64,000 bases of DNA from Bathymodiolus brooksi (GCA_963680875.1 OY804577.1:102373906-102437905); one strand, 5' to 3'; positions 10,168 to 27,100 are shown, numbered from the stretch's first letter. The notes: generated by a model from the letters alone, not told the origin. Translations and numbers: made by a program.

Positions 10168-12117
10168 CATTTGTATGACATACCAAGTTTTAACCTCTAA
10201 CTTTTCACATTTGTATGACATACCAAGTTTTAACCTCTAACTTTTCACATTTGTATGACATACCAAGTTTTAACCTCTAACTTTTCACATTTGTATGACA
10301 TACCAAGTTTTAACCTCTAACTTTTCACATTTGTATGACATACCAAGTTTTAACCTCTAACTTTTCACATTTGTATGACATACCAAGTTTTAACCTCTAA
10401 CTTTTTACATTTGTATGACATACCAAGTTTTAACCTCTAACTTTTCACATTTGTATGACATTCCAAGTTTTAGCCTCTAACTTTTCACATTTGTATGACA
10501 TACCATGTTTTAACCTCTAACTTTTCACATTTGTATGACATACCAAGTTTTAACCTCTAACTTTTCACATTTGTATGACATACCAAGTTTTAACCTCTAA
10601 CTTTTCACATTTGTATGACATACCAAGTTTTAACCTCTAACTTTTCACATTTGTATGACATACCAAGTTTTAACCTCTAACTTTTCATTTGTATGACATA
10701 CCAAGTTTTAACCTCTAACTTTTCACATTTGTATGACATACCAAGTTTTAACCTCTAACTTTTCACATTTGTATGACATTCCAAGTTTTAGCCTCTAAAT
10801 TTTCACATTTGTATAACATACCATGTTTTAACCTCTAACTTTTCACATTTTTATGACATACCAAGTTTTAACCTCAAACTTTTCATTTGTATGACATACC
10901 AAGTTTTAACCTCTAACTTTTCATTTGTATGACATACCATGTTTTAACCTCTAACTTTTCACATTTGTATGACATACCAAGTTTTAACCTCAAACTTTTC
11001 ATTTGTATGACATACCAAGTTTTAACCTCTAACTTTTCATTTGTATGACATACCAAGTTTTAACCTCTAACTTTTCACATTTGTATGACATACCAAGTTT
11101 TAACCTCTAACTTTTCATTTGTATCACATACCAAGTTGTAACCTCTAACTTTTCACATTTGTATGACATACCAAGTTTTAACCTCTAACTTTTCATTTGT
11201 ATGACATACCAAGTTTTAACCTCTAACTTTTCACATTTTTATGACATACCAAGTTTTAGCCTCTAACTTTTCACATTTGTATGACATACCAAGTTTTAAC
11301 CTCTAACTTTTCACATTTGTATGACATACCATGTTTTAACCTCTAACTTTTCACATTTGTATGACATACCAAGTTTTAACCTCTAAATTTTAACATTTGT
11401 ATGACATACCAAGTTTTAACCTCTAACTTTTCATATTTGTATGACATACCATGTTTTAACCTCTAACTTTTCACATTTGTATGACTTACCAAGTTTTAAC
11501 CTCTAACTTTTTACATTTGTATGACATACCAAGTTTTAACCTCTAACTTCTTACATTTGTATGACATACCAAGTTTTAACCTTTAACTTTTCACATTTGT
11601 ATGACATACCAAGTTTTAGCCTCTAACTTTTCACATTTGTATGACATACCAAGTTTTAACCTCTAACTTCTTACATTTGTATGACATACCAAGTTTTAAC
11701 CTCTAACTTTTCACATTTGTATGACATACCAAGTTTTAACCTCTAACTTTTCACATTTGTATGACATACCAAGTTTTAGCCTCTAACTTTTTACATTTGT
11801 ATGACATACCAAGTTTTAACCTTTAACTTTTTACATTTGTATGACATACCAAGTTTTAACCTCTAACTTTTCACATTTGTATGACATACCATGTTTTAAC
11901 CTCTAATTTTTCACATTTGTATGACATACCAAGTTTTAACCTCTAACTTTTTACATTTGTATGATATACCAAGTTTTAACCTCTAACTTTTCACATTTGT
12001 ATGACATACCAAGTTTTAACCTCTAACTTTTCACATTTGTATGACATACCATGTTTTAACCTCTAACTTTTCACATTTGTATGACGTACCAAGTTTTAAC
12101 CTCTAACTTTTCACATT
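10168..12117. repeat. 40-bp satellite array, about 49 copies
   Basis: Units of catttgtatgacatacca + agttttaacctctaacttttca repeat every 40 bp (10206, 10246, ...). Several units lack three bases (cac) and are 37 bp long, for example near 10686 and 10885. Common variants are catgttttaacc, tttttaca and agcctctaac. Array and intron run in the same direction. It ends in a short T/G-rich spacer (ttgttgttgtttttgttgca) before the next, unrelated array. Confidence 0.97.
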
Positions 12118-12142
12118 TTATTGTTGTTGTTTTTGTTGCACT

Positions 12143-15100
12143 ACTTATAATGTATTTACAGCTATCTCTATGTATGTTTTATAATGTATTTACAGCTAGT
12201 TCTATGTATGTTTTATAATGTATTTACAGCTAGCTCTATGTATGTTTTATAATGTATTTACAGCTAGTTCTATGTATGTTGTATAATGTATTTACAGCTA
12301 GCTCTATGTATGTTTTATAATGTATTTACAGCTAGTTCTATGTATGTTTTATAATGTATTTACAGCTAGCTCTATGTATGTTTTATAATGTATTTACAGC
12401 TAGCTCTATGTATGTTTTATAATGTATTTACAGCTAGCTCTATGCATGTTTTATAATGTATTTACAGCTAGTTCTATTTATGTTTTATAATGTATTTACA
12501 GCTAGCTCTATGTATGTTTTATAATGTATTTACAGCTAGCTCTATGCATGTTTTATAATGTATTTACAGCAAGCTCTGTATGTTTTATAATGTATTTACC
12601 GCTAGCTCTATGTATGTTTTATAATGTATTTACAGCTAGCTCTATGCATGTTTTATAATGTATTTACAGCTAGCTCTATGCATGTTTTATTGTGTATTTA
12701 CAGCTAGCTCTATGCATGTTATATAATGTACTTACAGCTAACTCTATGCATGTTATATAATGTACTTACAGCTAGCTCTATGCATGTTTTATAATGTATT
12801 TACAGCTAGCTCTATGCATGTTTTATAATGTATTTACAGCTAGCTCTATGCATGTTTTTTAATGTATTTACAGCTAGCTCTATGTATGTTTTATAATGTA
12901 TTTACAGCTAGCTCTATGTATGTTTTATAATGTATTTACAGCTAGCTCTATGTATGTTTTATAATATATTTACAGCTAGCTCTATGCATGTTTTATAATG
13001 TATTTACAGCTAGTTCTATGTATGTTTTATAATGTATTTACAGCTAGCTCTGTATGTTATATAATGTATTTACAGCTAGCTCTATGTATGTTTTATAATG
13101 TATTTACAGCTAGCTCTATGCATGTTTTATAATGTATTTACAGCTAGCTCTATGTATGTTTTATAATGTATTTACAGCTAGCTCTATGTATGTTTTATAA
13201 TGTATTTACAGCTAGCTCTATGCATGCTTTATAATGTACTTACAGCTAACTCTATGTATGTTGTATAATGTATTTACAGCTAGCTCTATGCATGTTTTAT
13301 AATGTATTTACAGCTAGCTCTATGCATGTTTTACTATGTATTTACAGCTAGCTCTATGCATGTTATATAATGTACTTACAGCTAACTCTATGTATGTTTT
13401 ATAATGTATTTACAGCTAGCTCTATGTATGTTTTATAATGTATTTACAGCTAGCTCTATGCATGTTTTATTATGTATTTACAGCTAGCTCTATGTATGTT
13501 TTATAATGTATTTACAGCTAGCTCTATGCATGTTTTATAATGTATTTACAGCTAATTCTATGTATGTTATATAATGTATTTACAGCTAGCTCTATGTATG
13601 TTTTATAATGTATTTACAGCTAGCTCTATGTATGTTTTATAATGTATTTACAGCTAGCTCTATGCATGTGTTATAATGTATTTACAGCTAGCTCTATGCA
13701 TGTTTTGTAATGTATTCACAGCTAGTTCTATGTATGTTTTATAATGTATTTACAGCTAGTTCTATGTATGTTTTATAATGTATTTACAGCTAACTCTGTT
13801 TGTTTTATAATGTATTTACGGCTAGCTCTATGTATGTTTTATAATGTATTTACAGCTAACTCTATGCATATTTTATAATGTATTTACAGCTAACTCTATG
13901 TATGTTTTATAATGTATTTACAGCTAACTCTTATGTTTGTTTTATAATGTATTTACAGCTAACTCTATGTTTGTTTTATAATGTATTTACAGCTAGCTCT
14001 ATGCATGTTATATAATGTACTTACAGCTAACTCTATGCATGTTATATAATGTACTTACAGCTAGCTCTATGCATGTTTTATAATGTATTTACAGCTAGCT
14101 CTATGCATGTTTTATAATGTATTTACAGCTAACTCTATGTATGTTTTATAATGTATTTGCAGTAAGCTCTATGTATGTTTTATAATGTATTTACAGCTAA
14201 CTCTATGTATGTTTTATAATGTATTTACAGCTAGCTCTATGCATGTTTTATAATGTATTTACAGCTAACTCTATGTTTGTTTTATAATGTATTTACAGCT
14301 AGCTCTATGTATGTTTTATAATGTATTGACAGCTAGCTCTATGTATGTTTTATAATGTATTTACAGCTAGCTCTATGCATGCTTTATAATGTACTTACAG
14401 CTAACTCTATGTATGTTGTATAATGTATTTACAGCTAGCTCTATGCATGTTTTATAATGTATTTACAGCTAGCTCTATGCATGTTTTACTATGTATTTAC
14501 AGCTAGCTCTATGCATGTTATATAATGTACTTACAGCTAACTCTATGTATGTTTTATAATGTATTTACAGCTAGCTCTATGAATGTGTTATAATGTATTT
14601 ACAGCTAGTTCTAGGTATGTTTTATAATGTATTCACAGCTAGTTCTATGTATGTTTTATAATGTATTGACAGCTAGCTCTATGTATGTTTTATAATGTAT
14701 TTACAGCTAGCTCTATGCATGTTTTATAATGTATTTACAGCTAGTTCTATTTATGTTTTATAATGTATTTACAGCTAGCTCTATGTATGTTTTATAATGT
14801 ATTTACAGCTAGCTCTATGTATGTATTTACCGCTAGCTCTATGTATGTTTTATAATGTATTTACAGCTAGCTCTATGCATGTTTTATAATGTATTTACAG
14901 CTAGCTCTATACATGTTTTATTATGTATTTACAGCTAGCTCTATGCATGTTATATAATGTACTTACAGCTAACTCTATGCATGTTATATAATGTACTTAC
15001 AGCTAGCTCTATGCATGTTTTATAATGTATTTACAGCTAGCTCTATGCATGTTTTATAATGTATTTACAGCTAGCTCTATGCATGTTTTTTAATGTATTT

Positions 15101-18100
15101 AGAGCTAGCTCTATGTATGTTTTATAATGTATTTACAGCTAGCTCTATGTATGTTTTATAATGTATTTACAGCTAGCTCTATGCATGTTTTATTATGTAT
15201 TTACAGCTAGCTCTATGTATGTTTTATAATGTATTTACAGCTAGCTCTATGCATGTTTTATAATGTATTTACAGCTAATTCTATGTATGTTATATAATGT
15301 ATTTACAGCTAGCTCTATGTATGTTTTATAATGTATTTACAGCTAGCTCTATGTATGTTTTATAATGTATTTACAGCTAGCTCTATGCATGTGTTATAAT
15401 GTATTTACAGCTAGCTCTATGCATGTTTTGTAATGTATTCACAGCTAGTTCTATGTATGTTTTATAATGTATTTACAGCTAGCTCTATGCATGTTTTATA
15501 ATGTATTTACAGCTAGCTCTGTATGTTTTATAATGTATTTACCGCTAGCTCTATGTATGTTTTATAATGTATTTACAGCTAGCTCTATGCATGTTTTATA
15601 ATGTATTTACAGCTAGCTCTATGCATGTTATATAATGTGCTTACAGCTAACTCTATGCATGTTATATAATGTACTTACAGCTAGCTCTATGCATGTTTTA
15701 TAATGTATTTACAGCTAGCTCTATGCATGTTTTATAATGTATTTACAGCTAGCTCTATGCATGTTTTTTAATGTATTTACAACTAGCTCTATGTATGTTT
15801 TATAATGTATTTACAGCTAGCTCTATGTATGTTTTATAATGTATTTACAGCTAGCTCTATGCATGTTTTATAATGTATTTACAGCTAATTCTATGTATGT
15901 TATATAATGTATTTACAGCTAGCTCTATGTATGTTTTATAATGTATTTACAGCTAGCTCTATGTATGTTTTATAATGTATTCACAGCTAGCTCTATGCAT
16001 GTGTTATAATGTATTTACAGCTAGCTCTATGCATGTTTTGTAATGTATTCACAGCTAGTTCTATGTATGTTTTATAATGTATTTACAGCTAGTTCTATGT
16101 ATATTTTATAATGTATTTACAGCTAACTCTGTTTGTTTTATAATGTATTTATGGCTAGCTCTATGTATGTTTTATAATGTATTTACAGCTAACTCTATGT
16201 TTGTTTTATAATGTATTTACAGCTAGCTCTATGCATGTGTTATAATGTATTTGCAGTAAGCTCTATGTATGTTTTATAATGTATTTACAGCTAACTCTAT
16301 GTATGTTTTATAATGTATTTACAGCTAGCTCTATGCATGTTTTATAATGTATTTACAGCTAGTTCTATTTATGTTTTATAATGTATTTACAGCTAGCTCT
16401 ATGTATGTTTTATAATGTATTTACAGCTAGCTCTATGTATTTTTTATAATGTATTTACAGCTAGCTCTATGCATGTTTTATAATGTATTTACAGCTAGCT
16501 CTGTATGTTTTATAATGTATTTACCGCTAGCTCTATGTATGTTTTATAATGTATTTACAGCTAGCTCTATGCATGTTTTATAATGTATTTACAGCTAGCT
16601 CTATGCATGTTTTATTATGTATTTACAGCTAGCTCTATGCATGTTATATAATGTACTTACAGCTAACTCTATGCATGTTATATAATGTACTTACAGCTAG
16701 CTCTATGCATGTTTTATAATGTATTTACAGCTAGCTCTATGCATGTTTTATAATGTATTTACAGCTAGCTCTATGTATGTTTTATAATGTATTTACAGCT
16801 AGCTCTATGTATGTTTTATAATATATTTACAGCTAGCTCTATGCATGTTTTATAATGTATTTACAGCAAGTTCTATGTATGTTTTATAATGTATTTACAG
16901 CTAGCTCTGTATGTTATATAATGTATTTTCAGCTAGCTCTATGTATGTTTTATAATGTATTTACAGCTAGCTCTATGCATGTTTTATAATGTATTTACAG
17001 CTAGCTCTATGTATGTTTTATAATGTATTTACAGCTAGCTCTATGTATGTTTTATAATGTATTTACAGCTAGCTCTATGCATGCTTTATAATGTACTTAC
17101 AGCTAACTCTATGTATGTTTTATAATGTATTTACAGCTAGCTCTATGCATGTTTTATAATGTATTTACAGCTAGCTCTATGCATGTTTTATTATGTATTT
17201 ACAGCTAGCTCTATGCATGTTATATAATGTACTTACAGCTAACTCTATGTATGTTTTATAATGTATTTACAGCTAGCTCTATGTATGTTTTATAATGTAT
17301 TTACAGCTAGCTCTATGCATGTTTTATTATGTATTTACAGCTAGCTCTATGTATGTTTTATAATGTATTTACAGCTAGCTCTATGTATGTTTTATAATGT
17401 ATTTACAGCTAGCTCTATGCATGTGTTATAATGTATTTACAGCTAGCTCTATGCATGTTTTGTAATGTATTCACAGCTAGTTCTATGTATGTTTTATAAT
17501 GTATTTACAGCTAGTTCTATGTATGTTTTATAATGTATTTACAGCTAACTCTGTTTGTTTTATAATGTATTTATGGCTAGCTCTATGCATGTTTTATAAT
17601 GTATTTACAGCTAACTCTATGCATATTTTATAATGTATTTACAGCTAACTCTATGTATGTTTTATAATGTATTTCCAGCTAACTCTTATGTTTGTTTTAT
17701 AATGTATTTACAGCTAACTCTATGTTTGTTTTATAATGTATTTACAGCTAGCTCTATGCATGTGTTATAATGTATTTGCAGTAAGTTCTATGTATGTTTT
17801 ATAATGTATTTACAGCTAACTCTGTTTGTTTTATAATGTATTTACGGCTAGCTCTATGTATGTTTTATAATGTATTTACAGCTAACTCTATGCATATTTT
17901 ATAATGTATTTACAGCTAACTCTATGTATGTTTTATAATGTATTTACAGCTAACTCTTATGTTTGTTTTATAATGTATTTACAGCTAACTCTATGTTTGT
18001 TTTATAATGTATTTACAGCTAGCTCTATGCATGTGTTATAATGTATTTGCAGTAAGCTCTATGTATGTTTTATAATGTATTTACAGCTAACTCTATGTAT

Positions 18101-21100
18101 GTTTTATAATGTATTTACAGCTAGCTCTATGCATGTTTTATAATGTATTTACAGCTAACTCTATGAATGTGTTATAATGTATTTACAGCTAGTTCTAGGT
18201 ATGTTTTATAATGTATTCACAGCTAGTTCTATGTATGTTTTATAATGTATTGACAGCTAGCTCTATGTATGTTTTATAATGTATTTACAGCTAGCTCTAT
18301 GCATGTTTTATAATGTATTTACAGCTAGTTCTATTTATGTTTTATAATGTATTTACAGCTAGCTCTATGTATGTTTTATAATATATTTACAGCTAGCTCT
18401 ATGTATGTTTTATAATGTATTTACAGCTAGCTCTATGCATGTTTTATAATGTATTTACAGCTAGCTCTGTATGTTTTATAATGTATTTACCGCTAGCTCT
18501 ATGTATGTTTTATAATGTATTTACAGCTAGCTCTATGCATGTTTTATAATGTATTTACAGCTAGCTCTATGCATGTTTTATTATGTATTTACAGCTAGCT
18601 CTATGCATGTTATATAATGTACTTACAGCTAACTCTATGCATGTTATATAATGTACTTACAGCTAGCTCTATGCATGTTTTATAATGTATTTACAGCTAG
18701 CTCTATGCATGTTTTATAATGTATTTACAGCTAGCTCTATGCATGTTTTTTAATGTATTTACAGCTAGCTCTATGTATGTTTTATAATGTATTTACAGCT
18801 AGCTCTATGTATGTTTTATAATGTATTTACAGCTAGCTCTATGCATGTTTTATTATGTATTTACAGCTAGCTCTATGTATGTTTTATAATGTATTTACAG
18901 CTAGCTCTATGCATGTGTTATAATGTATTTACAGCTAGCTCTATGCATGTTTTGTAATGTATTCACAGCTAGTTCTATGTATGTTTTATAATGTATTTAC
19001 AGCTAGTTCTATGTATGTTTTATAATGTATTTACAGCTAACTCTGTTTGTTTTATAATGTATTTATGGCTAGCTCTATGCATGTTTTATAATGTATTTAC
19101 AGCTAACTCTATGCATATTTTATAATGTATTTACAGCTAACTCTATGTATGTTTTATAATGTATTTACAGCTAACTCTTATGTTTGTTTTATAATGTATT
19201 TACAGCTAACTCTATGTTTGTTTTATAATGTATTTACAGCTAACTCTGTTTGTTTTATAATGTATTTACGGCTAGCTCTATGTATGTTTTATAATGTATT
19301 TACAGCTAACTCTATGCATATTTTATAATGTATTTACAGCTAACTCTATGTATGTTTTATAATGTATTTACAGCTAACTCTTATGTTTGTTTTATAATGT
19401 ATTTACAGCTAACTCTATGTTTGTTTTATAATGTATTTACAGCTAGCTCTATGCATGTGTTATAATGTATTTGCAGTAAGCTCTATGTATGTTTTATAAT
19501 GTATTTACAGCTAACTCTATGTATGTTTTATAATGTATTTACAGCTAGCTCTATGCATGTTTTATAATGTATTTACAGCTAACTCTATGAATGTGTTATA
19601 ATGTATTTACAGCTAGTTCTAGGTATGTTTTATAATGTATTCACAGCTAGTTCTATGTATGTTTTATAATGTATTGACAGCTAGCTCTATGTATGTTTTA
19701 TAATGTATTTACAGCTAGCTCTATGCATGTTTTATAATGTATTTACAGCTAGTTCTATTTATGTTTTATAATGTATTTACAGCTAGCTCTATGTATGTTT
19801 TATAATATATTTACAGCTAGCTCTATGTATGTTTTATAATGTATTTACAGCTAGCTCTATGCATGTTTTATAATGTATTTACAGCTAGCTCTGTATGTTT
19901 TATAATGTATTTACCGCTAGCTCTATGTATGTTTTATAATGTATTTACAGCTAGCTCTATGCATGTTTTATAATGTATTTACAGCTAGCTCTATGCATGT
20001 TTTATTATGTATTTACAGCTAGCTCTATGCATGTTATATAATGTACTTACAGCTAACTCTATGCATGTTATATAATGTACTTACAGCTAGCTCTATGCAT
20101 GTTTTATAATGTATTTACAGCTAGCTCTATGCATGTTTTATAATGTATTTACAGCTAGCTCTATGCATGTTTTTTAATGTATTTACAGCTAGCTCTATGT
20201 ATGTTTTATAATGTATTTACAGCTAGCTCTATGTATGTTTTATAATGTATTTACAGCTAGCTCTATGCATGTTTTATTATGTATTTACAGCTAGCTCTAT
20301 GTATGTTTTATAATGTATTTACAGCTAGCTCTATGCATGTGTTATAATGTATTTACAGCTAGCTCTATGCATGTTTTGTAATGTATTCACAGCTAGTTCT
20401 ATGTATGTTTTATAATGTATTTACAGCTAGTTCTATGTATGTTTTATAATGTATTTACAGCTAACTCTGTTTGTTTTATAATGTATTTATGGCTAGCTCT
20501 ATGCATGTTTTATAATGTATTTACAGCTAACTCTATGCATATTTTATAATGTATTTACAGCTAACTCTATGTATGTTTTATAATGTATTTACAGCTAACT
20601 CTTATGTTTGTTTTATAATGTATTTACAGCTAACTCTATGTTTGTTTTATAATGTATTTACAGCTAGCTCTATGCATGTGTTATAATGTATTTGCAGTAA
20701 GCTCTATGTATGTTTTATAATGTATTTACAGCTAACTCTGTTTGTTTTATAATGTATTTACGGCTAGCTCTATGTATGTTTTATAATGTATTTACAGCTA
20801 ACTCTATGCATATTTTATAATGTATTTACAGCTAACTCTATGTATGTTTTATAATGTATTTACAGCTAACTCTTATGTTTGTTTTATAATGTATTTACAG
20901 CTAACTCTATGTTTGTTTTATAATGTATTTACAGCTAGCTCTATGCATGTGTTATAATGTATTTGCAGTAAGCTCTATGTATGTTTTATAATGTATTTAC
21001 AGCTAACTCTATGTATGTTTTATAATGTATTTACAGCTAGCTCTATGCATGTTTTATAATGTATTTACAGCTAACTCTATGTTTGTTTTATAATGTATTT

Positions 21101-24100
21101 ACAGCTAGCTCTATGTATGTTTTATAATGTGTTGACAGCTAACTCTATGCATGTTTTATTATGTATTTACAGCTAGCTCTATGAATGTGTTATAATGTAT
21201 TTACAGCTAGTTCTAGGTATGTTTTATAATGTATTCACAGCTAGTTCTATGTATGTTTTATAATGTATTGACAGCTAGCTCTATGTATGTTTTATAATGT
21301 ATTTACAGCTAGCTCTATGCATGTTTTATAATGTATTTACAGCTAGTTCTATTTATGTTTTATAATGTATTTACAGCTAGCTCTATGTATGTTTTATAAT
21401 ATATTTACAGCTAGCTCTATGTATGTTTTATAATGTATTTACAGCTAGCTCTATGCATGTTTTATAATGTATTTACAGCTAGCTCTGTATGTTTTATAAT
21501 GTATTTACCGCTAGCTCTATGTATGTTTTATAATGTATTTACAGCTAGCTCTATGCATGTTTTATAATGTATTTACAGCTAGCTCTATGCATGTTTTATT
21601 ATGTATTTACAGCTAGCTCTATGCATGTTATATAATGTACTTACAGCTAACTCTATGCATGTTATATAATGTACTTACAGCTAGCTCTATGCATGTTTTA
21701 TAATGTATTTACAGCTAGCTCTATGCATGTTTTATAATGTATTTACAGCTAGCTCTATGCATGTTTTTTAATGTATTTACAGCTAGCTCTATGTATGTTT
21801 TATAATGTATTTACAGCTAGCTCTATGTATGTTTTATAATGTATTTACAGCTAGCTCTATGCATGTTTTATTATGTATTTACAGCTAGCTCTATGTATGT
21901 TTTATAATGTATTTACAGCTAGCTCTATGCATGTTTTATAATGTATTTACAGCTAATTCTATGTATGTTATATAATGTATTTACAGCTAGCTCTATGTAT
22001 GTTTTATAATGTATTTACAGCTAGCTCTATGTATGTTTTATAATGTATTTACAGCTAGCTCTATGCATGTGTTATAATGTATTTACAGCTAGCTCTATGC
22101 ATGTTTTGTAATGTATTCACAGCTAGTTTTATGTATGTTTTATAATGTATTTACAGCTAGCTCTATGCATGTTTTATAATGTATTTACAGCTAGCTCTGT
22201 ATGTTTTATAATGTATTTACCGCTAGCTCTATGTATGTTTTATAATGTATTTACAGCTAGCTCTATGCATGTTTTATAATGTATTTACAGCTAGCTCTAT
22301 GCATGTTTTATTATGTATTTACAGCTAGCTCTATGCATGTTATATAATGTACTTACAGCTAACTCTATGCATGTTATATAATGTACTTACAGCTAGCTCT
22401 ATGCATGTTTTATAATGTATTTACAGCTAGCTCTATGCATGTTTTATAATGTATTTACAGCTAGCTCTATGCATGTTTTTTAATGTATTTACAGCTAGCT
22501 CTATGTATGTTTTATAATGTATTTACAGCTAGCTCTATGTATGTTTTATAATGTATTTACAGCTAGCTCTATGCATGTTTTATTATGTATTTACAGCTAG
22601 CTCTATGTATGTTTTATAATGTATTTACAGCTAGCTCTATGCATGTTTTATAATGTATTTACAGCTAATTCTATGTATGTTATATAATGTATTTACAGCT
22701 AGCTCTATGTATGTTTTATAATGTATTTACAGATAGCTCTATGTATGTTTTATAATGTATTTACAGCTAGCTCTATGCATGTGTTATAATGTATTTACAG
22801 CTAGCTCTATGCATGTTTTGTAATGTATTCACAGCTAGTTCTATGTATGTTTTATAATGTATTTACAGCTAGTTCTATGTATATTTTATAATGTATTTAC
22901 AGCTAACTCTGTTTGTTTTATAATGTATTTATGGCTAGCTCTATGTATGTTTTATAATGTATTTACAGCTAACTCTATGCATATTTTATAATGTATTTAC
23001 AGCTAACTCTATGTATGTTTTATAATGTATTTACAGCTAAATCTTATGTTTGTTTTATAATGTATTTACAGCTAACTCTATGTTTGTTTTATAATGTATT
23101 TACAGCTAGCTCTATGCATGTGTTATAATGTATTTGCAGTAAGCTCTATGTATGTTTTATAATGTATTTACAGCTAACTCTATGTATGTTTTATAATGTA
23201 TTTACAGCTAGCTCTATGCATGTTTTATAATGTATTTACAGCTAACTCTATGTTTGTTTTATAATGTATTTACAGCTAGCTCTATGTATGTTTTATAATG
23301 TATTGACAGCTAACTCTATGCATGTTTTATTATGTATTTACAGCTAGCTCTATGAATGTGTTATAATGTATTTACAGCTAGTTCTAGGTATGTTTTATAA
23401 TGTATTCACAGCTAGTTCTATGTATGTTTTATAATGTATTCACAGCTAGCTCTATGCATGTTTTATAATGTATTTACAGCTAGCTCTATGCATGTTTTAT
23501 AATGTATTTACAGCTAGTTCTATTTATGTTTTATAATGTATTTACAGCTAGCTCTATATGTTTTATAATGTATTTACAGCTAGCTCTATGTATTTTTTAT
23601 AATGTATTTACAGCTAGCTCTATGCATGTTTTATAATGTATTTACAGCTAGCTCTGTATGTTTTATAATGTATTTACCGCTAGCTCTATGTATGTTTTAT
23701 AATGTATTTACAGCTAGCTCTATGCATGTTTTATAATGTATTTACAGCTAGCTCTATGCATGTTTTATTATGTATTTACAGCTAGCTCTATGCATGTTAT
23801 ATAATGTACTTACAGCTAACTCTATGCATGTTATATAATGTACTTACAGCTAGCTCTATGCATGTTTTATAATGTATTTACAGTTAGCTCTATGCATGTT
23901 TTATAATGTATTTACAGCTAGCTCTATGCATGTTTTTTAATGTATTTACAGCTAGCTCTATGCATGTTTTTTAATGTATTTACAGCTAGCTCTATGTATG
24001 TTTTATAATGTATTTACAGCTAGCTCTATGTATGTTTTATAATATATTTACAGCTAGCTCTATGCATGTTTTATAATGTATTTACAGCAAGTTCTATGTA

Positions 24101-27100
24101 TGTTTTATAATGTATTTACAGCTAGCTCTGTATGTTATATAATGTATTTACAGCTAGCTCTATGTATGTTTTATAATGTATTTACAGCTAGCTCTATGCA
24201 TGTTTTATAATGTATTTACAGCTAGCTCTATGTATGTTTTATAATGTATTTACAGCTAGCTCTATGTATGTTTTATAATGTATTTACAGCTAGCTCTATG
24301 CATGCTTTATAATGTACTTACAGCTAACTCTATGTATGTTTTATAATGTATTTACAGCTAGCTCTATGCATGTTTTATAATGTATTTACAGCTAGCTCTA
24401 TGCATGTTTTATTATGTATTTACAGCTAGCTCTATGCATGTTATATAATGTACTTACAGCTAACTCTATGTATGTTTTATAATGTATTTACAGCTAGCTC
24501 TATGTATGTTTTATAATGTATTTACAGCTAGCTCTATGCATGTTTTATTATGTATTTACAGCTAGCTCTATGTATGTTTTATAATGTATTTACAGCTAGC
24601 TCTATGTATGTTTTATAATGTATTTACAGCTAGCTCTATGCATGTGTTATAATGTATTTACAGCTAGCTCTATGCATGTTTTGTAATGTATTCACAGCTA
24701 GTTCTATGTATGTTTTATAATGTATTTACAGCTAGTTCTATGTATGTTTTATAATGTATTTACAGCTAACTCTGTTTGTTTTATAATGTATTTACGGCTA
24801 GCTCTATGCATGTTTTATAATGTATTTACAGCTAACTCTATGCATATTTTATAATGTATTTACAGCTAACTCTATGTATGTTTTATAATGTATTTACAGC
24901 TAACTCTTATGTTTGTTTTATAATGTATTTACAGCTAACTCTATGTTTGTTTTATAATGTATTTACAGCTAGCTCTATGCATGTGTTATAATGTATTTGC
25001 AGTAAGCTCTATGTATGTTTTATAATGTATTTACAGCTAACTCTATGTATGTTTTATAATGTATTTACAGCTAGCTCTATGCATGTTTTATAATGTATTT
25101 ACAGCTAACTCTATGTTTGTTTTATAATGTATTTACAGCTAGCTCTATGTATGTTTTATAATGTATTGACAGCTAACTCTATGCATGTTTTATTATGTAT
25201 TTACAGCTAGCTCTATGAATGTGTTATAATGTATTTACAGCTAGTTCTAGGTATGTTTTATAATGTATTCACAGCTAGTTCTATGTATGTTTTATAATGT
25301 ATTGACAGCTAACTCTATGCATGTTTTATAATGTATTTACAGCTAGCTCTATGCATGTGTTATAATTTATTTACAGCTAGCTCTATGCATGTTTTGTAAT
25401 GTATTCACAGCTAGTTCTATGTATGTTTTATAATGTATTTACAGCTAGCTCTATGCATGTTTTATAATGTATTTACAGCTAGTTCTATGTATGTTTTATA
25501 ATGTATTTACAACTAGCTCTATGCATGTTTTATAATATATTTACAGCTAGCTCTATGCATGTGTTATAATTTATTTACAGCTAGCTCTATGCATGTTGTA
25601 TAATGTATTTACAGCTAGCTCTATGCATGTTTTATAGTGTATTTACAGCTAGCTCTATGCATGTTGTATAATGTATTTACAGCTAGCTCTATGCATGTTG
25701 TATAATGTATTTACAGCTAGCTCTATGCATGTGTTATAATTTATTTACTGCTTACTCTATGCATGTTGTATAATGTATTTACAGCTAGCTCTATGCATGT
25801 TTTATAATGTATTTACAGCTAGCTCTATGCATGTTGTATAATGTATTTACAGCTAGCTCTATGCATGTTTTATAATGTATTTACAGCTAGCTCTATGCAT
25901 GTTGTATAATGTATTTACAGCTAGTTCTATGTATGTTTTATAATGTATTTACAGCTAGCTCTATGCATGTTGTATAATGTATTTACAGCTAGCTCTATGC
26001 ATGTTTTATAATGTATTTACAGCTAGCTCTATGCATGTTGTATAATGTATTTACAGCTAGCTCTATGCATGTTGTATAATATATTTACAGCTAGCTCTAT
26101 GCATGTTTTATAATGTATTTACAGCTAGCTCTATGTATGTTTTATAATGTATTTACAGCTAGCTCTATGCATGTTTTATAATGTATTTACAGCTAGCTCT
26201 ATGCATGTTGTATAATTTATTTACAGCTAGCTCTATGCATGTTGTATAATGTATTTACAGCTAGCTCTATGTATGTTTTATAATGTATTTACGGCTAGCT
26301 CTATGTATGTTTTATAATGTATTTACAGCTAGCTCTATGCATGTTTTATAATGTATTTACAGCTAGCTCTATGCATTTTGTATAATTTATTTACAGCTAG
26401 CTCTATGCATGTTGTATAATGTATTTACAGCTAGCTCTATGCATGTTTTATAATGTATTTACAGCTAGCTCTATGTATGTTTTATATTGTATTTACAGCT
26501 AGCTCTATGTTTGTTTTATAATGTATTTACAGTTAGCTCTATGTATAATTTATAATGTATTTACAGCTAGCTCTATGTATGTTTTATAATGTATTTACAG
26601 CTAGCTCTATGTATGTTTTATAATGTATTTACAGCTAGCTCTATGTATGTTTTATAATGTATTTACAGCTAGCTCTATGCATGTTTTATAATGTATTTAC
26701 AGCTAGCTCTATGCATTTTGTATAATTTATTTACAGCTAGCTCTATGCATGTTGTATAATGTATTTACAGCTAGCTCTATGCATGTTTTATAATGTATTT
26801 ACAGCTAGCTCTATGTATGTTTTATATTGTATTTACAGCTAGCTCTATGTTTGTTTTATAATGTATTTACAGCTAGCTCTATGTATAATTTATAATGTAT
26901 TTACAGCTAGCTCTATGTATGTTTTATAATGTATTTACAGCTAGCTCTATGTATGTTTTATAATGTATTTACAGCTAGCTCTATGTATAATTTATAATGT
27001 ATTTACAGCTAGCTCTATGTATGTTTTATAATGTATTTACAGCTAACTCTATGTATGTTTTATAATGTATTTACAGCTAGCTCTATGTATGTTTTATAAT

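Noticed and set aside
19125..19328. ORF with a YNVFTANS peptide repeat.
   Set aside because: It is a chance open stretch in the 34-bp array, where 34 is not a multiple of 3 and the frame closes quickly.
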